Assembly: GCA_037042915.1 (NCBI GenBank) | Contig: CM073197.1 | Location: forward strand, 2,480,001-2,544,000 | Reading direction: 5' to 3' | DNA length: 64,000 nucleotides | Origin: Auricularia sp. M13 | Taxonomy: Eukaryota > Basidiomycota > Agaricomycetes > Auriculariales > Auriculariaceae | Shown: positions 21,755 through 32,367 of the stretch, piece after piece | Layout: the number at the start of each line of letters is the position of its first letter | Position numbering within the stretch: the stretch's first letter is position 1 | The notes under the pieces: model-generated | What the model was told of the DNA's origin: nothing | What the model saw: only the letters and a program-made list of their open reading frames with translations | Databases searched by the model: none | Made by a program: the position numbers and the translations under genes

Positions 21755-23838
21755 TCCACAGCTGACGGGGCTTCTGTCACCTGACAGCGCGTCCTCGTGT
21801 GGCCCCCGGTGATGGCCACATTTGCAGCTCGGACGAGTGATCCGGGTAGGCACACATGCTCATTTCCGCATCTCCGTGCTCACCGTATTGCACGCGCCGC
21901 CGCTGGCCCGTCGACAAAGCCAGCCCAGTCCCCCTTCCGTCTTCCGCCCGCCCCCAAGGCCTCTCCCGCTGGCGGCACACGAGCCCAACGCGCGCAATAG
22001 GAGCAACGAGCATCAGTTGATGATTTGATAATGATCCATTACCCCAATCATTCACTCGTTACCCCGCAGCAGCCTCGGCTCCGGGGTCGGCTGGGGTCGG
22101 TGAGGCTCGGGGCTTGCCAGAGTGCTCCGTGCTCTCGCGCTTGCACATTCAATCTCGCACATGGGCCTGCAGCAGCCTCGATCAGCGCGTGCCTGCGCGA
22201 GCAGCAGCGGCGGCATAGCCGTTGATGAGTGCACACACACCATGTGAGTCCGGCACGCGTGGAAAGCTTTTGAACACCGCAGCTACCGGCCGTATAGGGT
22301 CGATACCCGCGTGGGGCGAGCGACCACTGTGGGAGCGCCAGGGACACCATGTCAGCCAATTGGCTGCGCGCGCCGCTGTGCGGCGTTGTCCAATGCCATC
22401 GATCTGCATGTCCTTCTGTCCCTGACCCCGGCTTCGTGATTGACCTTGTCGATTTACACAAGTACACTCTTTGGGCCAGTCTTGGCCACCGCGCCCTGCT
22501 CGACTTCGCGCTTCTCCTCGCTCTCGAGAACTATTCTTGTCTGCCCCCGCTTTCGCTCCAAAAAGCACCATGTGCCGAAGCAGTGCTGAGTTGCATATAA
22601 ATTCGCAAACAGGGGCCCACCCGGGGCCTCATCGTCATAAGTTTGGCAATTATGGTCGTGGCCCACGAAGATGATCACGACCTTGAACGACCTTCGCATC
22701 GATAATTCGCGCTCAATTCGCAGTTCTGAAGAGGTCATAGGCACGTCTTTCAATTGCAACGTGACTTGGACAGAGATTGATTAGTTTTGAACCCCCGGCC
22801 CCGCCGCGTGTGAGCCATGTGTGAGCCTCCGACGCGCTCGAGGCGCGCATCGGCGAAGCCCCACTCGCCAGGCCCCGAAGCACTTCCCCAGGCACGCTTT
22901 GCTTCGCGTCTCGCTGACTGGTGCAGCTTGCAGAATCGCCAGGAACCGTCCCCCGTCGGGGACCTGGCAAACGCGGACGCGACGGCGGCGTCGTGTCACT
23001 CGCATCGGAGGTTCCCACAGCTTCACTCGCTTTCCTCTCGGCGGAGCAGCCCACAACAACGCAACATTGCGGGAGCAGTTGCCCAAGTGGTGCTGTAACA
23101 GTAATCGATGCGATGGCAGAAAAACTGGCGCTGTGTGTTTAGGTATGATGATCTCGACGCGTGAGATCCTCAGGCAACTGCCTAGCCAGATCTAGACGCG
23201 AGTAGGCTTGTCTATGTCCGAGAGCGCGGGCGACGATTCCTCCTGCTGCATCTCAATCTCCCTTTCTCCGCCCCGTGGCGGCCGGTGACGATGACAGCCT
23301 GAGACTGAGAACACGCCCAATTGGGATTGCTGAGGCCCACTGGCATCGCGCTGACACCCGCCCCGTTTGAGCGCGGTCACTGCATCAGTGGCTCCCTGCG
23401 CAAACATGTACGTTACACAGACAACAGACTAAAAGACGAGATCAACCAGCTGGAAGGCGCTGCTGGGAGGGCTGAGATCGTCAAGGTCCGGTAAACGCGT
23501 CCAGATACTACCTATAGGCGCCGTGCTCGAGCGCCAGACCATCGCTCGCGGCTTCGCGGGATTACTGCGCTGGACGTGGCATGCACCCAATGAACGCGCT
23601 CGCGTTATCGCAGCAGCGGCCTGGGTTCGTGCCGCGAACGTTTCGAGCCGCTCTGGCATGCGGATCGGCCAGGATTCGGCCTAGAACTGAGACCGACAGC
23701 ACGCCCCACCGTGCGGTCGCATGAGCAGAGCACCGTGACTGTGCAGTAGCCACGGACCAATAATTATAATACTCGCGTGGGCAGCGGTCCGTGCAAGACC
23801 CGTTCCGCCTCGGTCAGTCGACGGTCGGACATCCTGGA
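21755..23838. other. Long gene-poor region
   Basis: Over 2 kb upstream of the hexose transporter without a recognised gene. Both strands carry short open frames with compositions unlike known proteins. A TATAAAT sits at about 22594, but no gene was found after it. It may contain transporter regulatory DNA and decayed elements. Confidence 0.45.
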
Positions 23839-24354
23839 TAGGGTGCTGTTAAAAACTCCCCGCGAGTTTTTAACATGTTTTAAACAAAACCTGTTATTAA
23901 CACAGTGTTAAAAACACTGTTAATAACAAACTTACATAATATAACTAATGAAGCTCTGGGAGCCAATTACTGACCCTTTTTAGGTGTTCCTGTTGAGTAG
24001 TACTGCATGAAAGAGATGCCACAAGCTCTAGTGGTGTCCACACCTCGCGTAAATGGTTTGGGGAGCCTTGGCCAAGCCTGAGAGGTCTGATTAGTCATCA
24101 CACACTCGTATCTGAGAGCCTTAGCCTTGATCTTCATACCTTCTGAGATTACAAAACAGGACCTTGAGCACATGTTGAAACACTCAGGTTCATGTGAGGT
24201 TAGATATCTGTCCCCGAATGTGCCAGGGGCTCAGCAATTTGATGTGTTCAGATTTGTTTTTAACAAGGCCCTACCGGGGCCCCCTGTTATTAACGTGTTA
24301 ATAACACTTTGTTAATAACATTGTTATTAACAAACAGTTTTCAACAGCACCCTA
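23839..24354. mobile_element. hAT-type MITE, 516 bp, with 8-bp target duplication
   Basis: Terminal inverted repeats begin TAGGGTGCTGTT(A/G)AAAACT: 19 bp with one mismatch between the ends. The element is flanked on both sides by the identical 8-mer ATCCTGGA (23831..23838 and 24355..24362), the target duplication length of hAT transposons, and the TIR start TAGGG also fits hAT. Subterminal DNA holds six copies of GTTATTAAC/GTTAATAAC in both orientations (23892-23930 and 24292-24333), like transposase-binding repeats. There is no transposase domain; internal frames of about 60 codons are not recognised. It is therefore a non-autonomous element. The perfect TSD suggests recent insertion. Confidence 0.85.
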
Positions 24355-24588
24355 ATCCTGGAGCCGTCTCCGAGCAGGAGCGTCGCAGATCGTCATTGAA
24401 TTTGCCCGACAGAAACGGTAGCCGGCTCTGCCAGCAGTGCAAGATTAAGTCATGTGTTTGGCCTGCTGTGCAAGCGTTTATCAGGGACCTTCAAGTGCTG
24501 TTCCTAAGCTCGCTCCAAATACCGCGCGACATTCATATCGGAGAAACTGCCACACGTGCTTTGCCCTAGATCCCGACGAGTTAAGTCT

Positions 24589-25086
24589 GATATTAATGCC
24601 TGCAGGGAATGAGGCGAAACAACCAAGAAAGACAACCGATTCTCCTTTCTCAGTCATGTCGGTTGAAACCGCCGCGGAGTCACCCTACCAGTGGTCACCG
24701 CTCATGAGCTGCCAGTGCACAATCAGCGATAGCCACACATCGACCGTCTTCTCATCGTAAACTCCGGGCAGAGCAGAAACAAGTCCGCGTCGCGACAAGT
24801 CCCGAAGCCAATCTCTACTCGGCCTGAACGGTCTCGGCAGCGCCGTTGGGTGTTCTATCTTGTGCAGGGAAGGCGACTCGAACGTTTGCTAAGAAACCTC
24901 AGCCGCGGGGCGTCAATATAATGCTTGCAAGTGTTAATGAATGAAGAGAACGCGGCGAAACGAGGAAGAAAGACAACCGATCTCAACCGATTCTCCTGGA
25001 CCTTTCTCCTTCATGTCGCCTTGGTCATGAGCTCACAGCGACCGTCTTCTCAAGTACACGAACCGCCAACTCCGGGCAGCGCAATA
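24589..25086 (+). repeat. Degenerate direct duplication (two ~180 bp copies)
   Basis: Copy A (about 24589..24778) and copy B (about 24912..25086) share GAAAGACAACCGAT, CGATTCTCCT, GCTCATGAGCT/GTCATGAGCT, CGACCGTCTTCTCA and AACTCCGGGCAG in the same order, with indels between. Spacing is about 320 bp. Neither copy encodes a recognisable protein. They lie between the MITE and the BUB2 3' end. Confidence 0.6.
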
Positions 25087-25276
25087 AGTAAGCACAGTAT
25101 ACACATCCAAAGCGCCCCGGGCGCAGCATACCATTGAAGATCGAATGCAGGCACTGGCAGAAGAGCAATAAGTACATACAGCGGCCTAATCATACACGCA
25201 TATGCAATAGGGGTGCTTGGGGCTGGCGATATTATAGGAATACATGGAGTAGTGTGCGTACTGGGATGGGTCGGGG

Positions 25277-26333
25277 TTATCTGCCGGTGTTGACGGGCTC
25301 GAACGGATGGCGGACGAGCTCCTCGTACAGCTCGGCGGGCAGGTCGCGCACGAGCGTCACGGCGATGCCGATGACGGGGAGCGCTTCTAGCGGCGGGAGG
25401 GTGCGCAGGAGACGCATCGGGCTGTTACGGTCAGTGCGAGGCGTGAGCAAGTGAGTAAAGGACGTGAATGGGACGCACGAGGGACAGGCCATGACCTCGT
25501 CGCGCATGAGCAGCAGCTGGGCAATGACGCAGAGCACATTGAGGTGTACGCCGTACGCGAGCAAGAAGTCCCAGAGCTTGAGGACCTGGTCGAGCGGCGG
25601 GGTGCACGCGCAGAGCGTCAGCACGCTCGGGAACGCGTAGATCTCCGCGGAGAGCTTCTTGGCGCGCAGGTAGGCGAAGAGGTCCGGGTCGACGATCTTG
25701 AGGCAGCGGTCGAGCAGGCGCAGGCCGCGGTGCACGCCGTCGAGCGTCGGCTGGACGTAGCGCGGGCAGCAGCCCTCGATGAAGCGGCTGAACGCGAAGA
25801 ACGCCTCGACCTCGCTCGGCATCGTGTACAGGAACGGCGCGGCCAGCACGTTCATGCCCTGCACGTACGTGAAGTCCAGCGCGGCGCCGCGGCGGTCGTG
25901 GTCGTGGTCGTGGTTGCGCCAGACGAAGGCGTCGAGCAGCCGCACGAGCATGTCCTCGCGCACGCGCTCCTTGAAGCCGCGGTCCGTCGCGAGCGTCCGG
26001 AAGGTGTCGTTGCGGATCTTGTCCCGGAAGTCGGACGGCCCGCGCGCGACGAACGCGAGGTACTTGTCCGCCGACAGGTCGTCCACGCCCAGCAGGATCT
26101 TCCATATCCGCGGCCGCAGCGTCGCGTCCTGCCCGGCCTGTTGAGTGCGCCGGCCGCGACGAGCACACGACACTGCTCACCTCCTCGGACGGCACGCCCT
26201 CGACCAGGATCAGCCTGCGCAGCTTTTTCACGCCCTCCTCGATGTCCTGCGCCGTGCGCGGCTTGCCCGAGTTGAGCTTGGGCTGGTTCAGGATTTTGTT
26301 GAACGCATGCACCGCCTGCGACGACGAGCTCAT
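25277..26333 (-). CDS. BUB2: Bub2/Cdc16-like TBC-domain protein
   Basis: GTPase-activating subunit (with Bfa1/Byr4) for the Tem1/Spg1 GTPase; it restrains mitotic exit/septation at spindle poles. Exons 26181..26333, 25479..26137, 25277..25421 give 318 residues, matching the family. TBC motifs: RPRIWKILLGV (the conserved R and W of motif A), FTYVQGMNVLAAPFLY, and motif C region AEIYAFPSVLTLCACTPPL followed by LKLWDFLLAYGVHLNVLCV. The stretch YVQGMNVL carries the glutamine finger. The C-terminus SPMRLLRTLPPLEALPVIGI is typical for Bub2 and is restored only by splicing 25422..25478. The IxxDxxR catalytic Arg motif is less clear, as in other Bub2 proteins. Assignment firm. Confidence 0.92.
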
Positions 26334-26580
26334 GGCCGGCGCGTTGCACACGAGGTGCGGTTCGGTTCGGTTCGGATGAGAAGGTCTGTTGGTTGAGCCG
26401 GCCCACTCCGGCAGGATTTCCGCCAGTGAACATGAACACGAAGACAAAAATCTATGATAAGGGCGCAAATAACAGCGCAGAGGGCATAGGGTAGCGATAC
26501 ATAGTGCACAACGCATCCGTGTACAAGTCGTCTAGGCATCATCATCGACATCGTGACAGGCGGTGCGCAAATGCAATTGA

Positions 26581-27508
26581 TCACCAGTCCTCGCCGCCGT
26601 TATCCCAGCCGCCGCGGTCGCGCGTCTTGGCCGAGATCTTGCCCTTGCCGCGAGCCTTGCGGCCGTCGAAGCTCTTGTAGATCTCGCGCATCTCGACCTT
26701 GGAGGGCGATGCGGAGGCGTCGTTCTCGGCCTTCCAGCGCTCCTCGCGGATTTCCTTGGGCGTCTGGTAGCCCGAGCCCGGCGGGGACGCGCGGCGCGAC
26801 GAGTAGGCCGGCGGCGGCGAGTCGGCGCGCTTGTTGAGCGTCTTCATCAGCGTTTGTCTCTGCGGAGGAGATGAGATGAGATCGAGAGACAAGACTAGAG
26901 CGTGGGCCAATGGCGGCGCACCCAATTCTGCTTGGACTCGCGGCGCGTCCACTTGCCCTGCGGCATGCCGTCGTCGTGGAACGTGTCTTTTCTGTACATC
27001 TGGAACCAGACTGCGGGGGCGTGTGAGCGGGGCATGCTCAATGCGCTGGCAGGGACGGACCGTAGTTGAGCGTCTGGGACTTGGCCCATTTGCGCGAGAC
27101 GGCGGAGCAGCTGGCGAGGTCGCGCATGGAGAGCTGCGAGAATATGCGCTGCGAGAGCTCGGTCGGGAACGCCTTGAGCGGGTCGGACGAGCGCGCGCCG
27201 AGCTTGAGCGGGCCGGGCGCGAGGCGGCTGCGCGCGCCCTGCCGTGTCGGCGAGCTTGGCCGCGAGCCCGGACGCGAGAGCGCGGCGGGAGTGCCGGGAA
27301 TGGACGTCTGCAGGAGGGGAACGGGGGAGTGGGCTGGGTTAGTGCGGATACGATGGACACTGCGATGACGCACCACGCCAACGAGCTCGTCGTCGTCGTC
27401 GTCCGAGCCCGAGTTGCGGCGCCGTATGGACGCCTTGGCGAGCTTGTCGGAGAGTGTGTCGAGGTTGGCGCCGGTGGGGCGCAGTACGTCGTGCAAGAGT
27501 GCGCTCAT
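26581..27508 (-). CDS. F-box protein
   Basis: Probable substrate adaptor of an SCF ubiquitin ligase. Four exons (27374..27508, 27061..27307, 26922..27010, 26581..26859) give 249 residues. The F-box occupies about residues 92-130: PLKAFPTELSQRIFSQLSMR then DLASCSAVSRKWAKSQTLNY. It runs directly into VWFQMYRKDTF and GKWTRRESKQNW across two introns. The N-terminus is Ser/Pro/Arg-rich with an acidic Asp run; the C-terminus is basic and Gly/Lys-rich (RKARGKGKISAKTRDRGGWD). No WD40 or LRR repeats, so the substrate-binding part is unclear. The first intron (27308..27373) is in frame and its borders are the least certain. Confidence 0.8.
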
Positions 27509-28258
27509 GGTGCGGGGGAGGGAGAGTCAGAGATTTGTGGCGCAAGTTCCCGACGGCCGCCTGATATAGCAGCTGCATCCCATCTCTTCGACCCCCCCGG
27601 ATCGGGTCTCGCCCGGGTCGAGTGCTCGCTGCCCCAGCCTGCTCGCTGCTCTGGCGGCATTGTGCACGTGCACCGCCAGAACGTGCGACTCCACCCACGT
27701 TCAACGCCCAACGACTCCCGAGCTCAGATCTCTGACGCTGACTGACCAGTCGCCGCTGCCACCGCGGTCCCGCGGTCGACTCACACTCCGTGTTCCGTAC
27801 GTATCTGTGTGCACTCTCGGCCAGCATGAGTCCGAGTCGGCAGCCAACGTTGCAGCCCGCCAATCGCACGCGCACACCGGCCGATCCTCAGCCACCTCGT
27901 CATAGCTTAGCCCTTCCCGCGCGACAGCACTATCGGTCGGCTTCAGTCTGCCTTGCCATCCTGGCATTGGCACATGGCCGCTCATACTCGTCATCGTCTC
28001 CTGAACCTGAACCTGAACCTGCCAAACTATGATCGCATTCGTTTCGTACGATTTCCTCGCGTCTTAACGCACCAAGGGCATTCGTATACAGCCCAGGAAG
28101 GGCGGGAGTGACGCTCCCAAGAGTGTCATCATGTAGTTTATCGCTTGCGCCGAATTACATATATATTCAGCACAAATGAAAGCATCTACGCATACGTCGA
28201 ACAGACACCTACAATAGTACAGCATAAGTACCAACCATAAAATCCCCAACGCGCCAAG
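27509..28258. other. Intergenic region between F-box gene and SWC2
   Basis: About 750 bp, upstream of the F-box gene and downstream of SWC2. It includes a CCTGAA microsatellite at 28000..28021. No gene recognised on either strand. Confidence 0.45.
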
Positions 28259-30186
28259 CTACACAGGCCACCCCTCATCAGCATGCCCAACCCAAGCGCC
28301 CGTCCCGCCAACCTCATCCGCCCACAAATACTCCCTCCTTAAGACCTTCACCAGCGTGCGATACGCCAGCGCATCCGCATACGGCACCCCGCTGCGCGGC
28401 TCGCGGTATCGCGCCACCCTGCCCGTGACGGCGCAGAACTCCTTCCTGCTCCCACCAACAGCGCCGGTGCGCACGCGCACGCGCGCCCAGTCCTCGTGCG
28501 CGCCGAACAGCGCGCGCATCGTCTCCGCCCACGCCGGCTTGGCCTCGGCGGGCGCGGCGATGTGCTGCACGTACGCGCGCTCCTGCAGCTCCGTGCGCGC
28601 CGCCCGCGCGGGCTCCCACGGCACCGGGGGCGCGCTGGCGGGCCAGCCGGGCGGCGGCGCCCAGTAGACGTCTGGCGGGAGGTTGGCCGGCGGCGCGCGC
28701 GGAGAGCCTGTGGGTGTCGCTGAGGAGGCTGAGGAGGTGGAGGCTTTGGGTGCGGGCGTCGCGGGAGAGGGTACGATGGCGGTCGTAGCGGAAGACGCAA
28801 GCGAGGGATTCGGTTTGGACGGTGTCGATGGGCGAGGAGGAGGTGCTGGCGGTGGGTAAGGCGCCATCTTCCCCTGTTGAGGAGGAGGAGGTGGACCATA
28901 GTAGTACGGGTATCGAGGAGGCGGCGGCGCGCCCTTCTGTCCCGGCGGTGGCGGAGGGGGCATCGGAGGATACGGATACGGCGCTCGCTGGCCGGGAAGC
29001 GGGGGCGGAGGCATGGGATACGGTAGCGGGCCTCTCTGCCCAGGCGGGGGCGGAGGCGGCGGCATGCCCTTCTGGCCAGGCGGCGGAAAATAATACGGCG
29101 GGTACGGCGGCGGCGGCGCGCCACGTCCGGCGCCGTGGCCAGGAGGCGGCGGCATGTAATACGGGAGCTGCGACGGCGGCGCAGGAGCATTTCGCCCTTT
29201 AGCAGGCGGGGGCGGGGGCGGAAACACCGGGCGCGCGGGCGTCGCGGGGATGGTGACGTTCTCCTTGCGGCTCACGATGCGCAGCCGCGCGCCCTCGACG
29301 CTGGGCCGCACGAGCTTGGCGCGCGCGCGGCGCGCCTCCTCGTCGCGCAGGAAGTTGCGGTGCGCGGCGACGTTCGTCTCCTCCATGTCCAGCGCGGCCT
29401 GCAGCAGCTCCGCCTGCGTCTTGCGCTTCTGCTTCGCCTTCTTGATCACCGGTATCGACGCCTGCACACAGAGTCAGAGTCAGAGTCAGAGTCAGCACAC
29501 AGCCCCATGGCGCGGGAAAGTGCATAGACGCGAGAACGCACGCGCCGCTCGATGTGCTCCTTGACGCGCGTGAAGCTCTCCATCGTGTTGAGCCGCGTCG
29601 CCTCGCGGCGGCTCGTCCGGCGCCCCGCGGCGTTCTTCTCGACGACCTGGCCCGTCTCGGCGTTGATCACGACGCCCAGCGACACCCTGCGCCGGCGGTC
29701 GCGTTTGCGCGGCGCGGTGGACGAGGACGCGTCGGCGGCGCCGGACGCCACCGCGCGCGCCGTGGCGTATTTCAGCGTCTTGGCGCGTGCAAGCTGCGTG
29801 CAGCCGCACAGTCAGCAAGGGGAACGCTGCGGAGCGCAGACGCCTTACGCGTTGTTCGCGGCGTTCCTCGGCCTCGAGCGCCTTGTCCGTCGACACTGGC
29901 TCGTCGGCTTCGTCGTCCGTGCTCTTGAAGTCGGATGCGTATACGTCGTCGTCGCCTATTGCATGCCTTTAGGCAAGGGCGCCACATATTGAGACGAAGA
30001 GCATACCGTCGTCTTTGGCCACGAATTCGACATCCTCATCCTCAGGCTCGGGCTCGAGCGCCATTTCGGCCAGGGCGGCCTGCATCCTTGACGCAATCAA
30101 TATCCTCCTCATCCAGCCGGCCTCCAAGCACACCTGTTTCCGGCCGTGCTGCGCCTGGAGCGCCGAGTGACGAGCGAGTCTTCCAT
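28259..30186 (-). CDS. SWC2: SWR1 complex subunit Swc2/VPS72 (YL1 family)
   Basis: Histone H2A.Z-H2B-binding subunit of the SWR1 chromatin remodeller. Five exons (30134..30186, 30007..30086, 29849..29955, 29542..29793, 28259..29461) sum to 1695 bp, 564 residues. The N-terminus MEDSLVTRRSRRSTAGNRMQ leads into the acidic H2A.Z-binding region (PEPEDEDVEF, DDDVYASDF), then KNAAGRRTSRREATRLNTME, LQAALDMEETNVAAHRNFL, and the C-terminal YL1 motif FCAVTGRVARYREPRSGVPY. Between the YL1 parts lies a ~190-residue proline-rich segment of PPPPGQ(K/R)G-type repeats with Tyr. Introns are 47-80 bp. The last intron contains a microsatellite next to its acceptor. Confidence 0.93.
29471..29495 (-). repeat. (GAGTCA)4 microsatellite inside a SWC2 intron
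   Basis: Four tandem GAGTCA units plus one base. On the coding strand this is a CTCTGA repeat that forms most of the pyrimidine tract before the tgtgcag acceptor of the 29462..29541 intron. Confidence 0.8.
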
Positions 30187-30311
30187 CGTGTGCGTGTGTG
30201 AGGGGACCGTTCGACGCGCTCTTCGGCCAAATCCGAGTTTGTGTGGACTCGTGCCAATTTCCTTCGCCGCCTCTGCTATAGACCCGTAGAACTAGAACGC
30301 CGCGGCGCAGG
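30187..30311. promoter_or_regulatory. Short divergent promoter SWC2/mitoribosomal-domain gene
   Basis: 125 bp separate the start codons of SWC2 (-) and the + strand gene at 30312. No TATA box is evident. Confidence 0.5.
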
Positions 30312-32064
30312 ATGCCGCGCCTCCAAAAAACAGCGCAGGCGACGCTGGGCCCGACGAAGCTGACGACCATCCTCGAAAACATCCGCAAAAAGCCCAAGCC
30401 CGTGCTGCACAATGTCCACTCGCTCATTTTGTCCTACCGCGGACAGAACAGCCCCATGGGCGCCCGGTGCGCGTTCTTTTATTTTTCATTTTATGCTGAG
30501 TGCTGATGCGTTTATCTCAAGGACGTTTGTGAAGAACGACCTCGTGCGACTGGCGTACCACAACCCGACGCTCAAAGCCAAGATCGAGCGCGAGAAGCGG
30601 ACGAAGGACGCCTGGCTCACCGTGCTCTTCCGTGCGTCCTGCCCACTGCTCCGCATAGCCCCCGCTCAGCGCGCACATGCAGACAACGAGCAGAAAGTGC
30701 GCGCGCCGATCGGCAACCTGACCGCGGGCCAGATCTTCCAGCGCGTGCTCAACATCGCGGGCACGCGGCGCAAGATGCCCACGGCGGAGGAGGCCGCGGC
30801 CGAGAGCCTCAAGTACGCCGGCCGCCTCAAGGACGGCAAGATGCGCCTCGCGATGCAGCACCTCAAGGAGGCCGTCAAGGAGCAGGGCCGGCTGCAGCGC
30901 GCCCGTGCGACTGCGACGCGCGCGATGCCCGCCGCGCTGACGACTGCCGAGATTAATGCGCGCGAGAAGGTGCGCGCGCTGCAGCTGCAGATTAACGAGG
31001 AGCGCAAGAAGGCGGCGCGGCGCGAGGCGAAGGAGCGTGCGAAGCTCAAGGCGGCCAAGGCGAAGGCTAAGGCGCCCGTGGGCAAGGCGAAGGCTAAGGC
31101 GCCCGTGGGCAAGGCGAAGCCCAAGTCGCGCGTTGTGAAGGCGCAGCCGCGCGCTGTGAAGGCGAAGGCGGCTGCTAAGCCGGTGAAGGCGAAGACGCGG
31201 CCTGCGACCAAGGCGCCAGCGGCCGCGAAGGCGAAGGCGGCGACGACAAAGACTGCTTCTGCGACAACAACGTCTAAACCCAAGGCTGCTGCGACGTCTA
31301 CTTCTAAACCCAAGGCCGCAGCGACAACGCCGAAGGCCCAGGCTGTCGCGACGGGCAAAGCTGCTGCGACCCCTGCACCTAAGGCCAAGGTCGCGGCGAC
31401 ACCAGCGCCGAAAGCAAAGACTGCGACGCCGGCACCCAAGGCGAAGGCAGCGGCACCAGCGCCCAAGGTCAAAGCGACCACGACCCCAACTCCAAACGCG
31501 AAGCCCGCCGCTACACCAGCGCCTAAGGCAAAGCCAGCCGCGACTCCCGCGCCGAAGGCCAAGACTGCTACAACACCAGCGGCCAAGGCGACACCCGCGC
31601 CCAAGGCTAAGGCCGCACCGGCACCAGCACTCAAACCAGTCAAGGCGAAGGCTGGTGTGCCACCAGTGGCCAAGGCGAAGCCCGCAACATTGTCCAAGGC
31701 AAAGGCAGCGTCCAAACCCGCGTCGACAATGAAGGCAGCCGCCCCTGCCCCGAAGCCGAAAACCACTCCTGCTCCTGCCGCCGCCCCCGCCCCTGCCCCC
31801 AAGGCGAAAGCGGCTGCTCCTACGCCCAAGGTGAAGGCCGCGGCGCCCGCACCTGCACCAAAGGCCAAGGCTGTTACCCCTGCGCCCGCACCCAAGGCGA
31901 AAGCCTCTGCCCCTACGCCTGCGCCCAAGGCGAAAGCTCTTACCCCTTCCCCCGCGAAGGCCGCTGTCCCTAGCAATGCGAAGCCCGCACCCGCAGCGAA
32001 GGCCGCGCGGCCAATACCGCCCGCGCCCGGAAAGCCGTCGTCGTCGCCGTCTGCCCGGGCATGA
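30312..32064 (+). CDS. Mitoribosomal L51/S25/CI-B8-domain protein with long KAP-rich tail
   Basis: Exons 30312..30466, 30522..30631, 30683..32064 give 548 residues. The first ~120 residues look like the thioredoxin-like domain shared by mitochondrial ribosomal proteins and complex I B8: ILENIRKKPKPVLHNVHSL, MGARTFVKNDLVRLAYHNP, WLTVLFHNEQKVRAPIGNLT. Mrp49/mL61-like is my best guess. After a helical segment (residues 120-220) comes a ~300-residue tail of Lys/Ala/Pro repeats of the APKAKAA type, which resembles histone H1 tails and is not usual for this family. The tail has no stop or frameshift and ends in a TGA at 32062. Reverse-strand frames over the tail are shadows. The domain is seen; the function of the tail is unknown. 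Confidence 0.7.
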
Positions 32065-32367
32065 TTCGGGATACAGTATAAGGCTGAGGGCACGCTCGTT
32101 TATGTATCGTATCGCATAATTTGCATTCCCATATTGCCCCGCTCATCAGACTTTGTTCTTTTGCTATTGCGAGGCATAGGCAATCAAATTGGGAATTCTG
32201 GAGCTCGTGAACCCGACTATCCGTATCCCGACTCGGAGGGTGTGAGGGTTCCCTAGGCCTGCTTTTGCGTGTTGCGCTTTTGACTCTCATGCCGCACGGC
32301 GCACGTCTCAGGCGACAAAGTGTAGTAAGGAGTGCATTTATGACTGGGCCGAGTCTGACGGACTGAT

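Noticed and set aside
23839-24354. Tc1/mariner-like MITE with TA target duplication
   Set aside because: TA also flanks a shorter definition, but the identical 8-mers and the TAGGG ends fit hAT better and explain the flanks exactly.
30666-32093. 475-codon minus-strand frame (Gly/Ala/Val-rich)
   Set aside because: Exact complement of the Lys/Ala/Pro repeat tail on +; low complexity, no independent signals.
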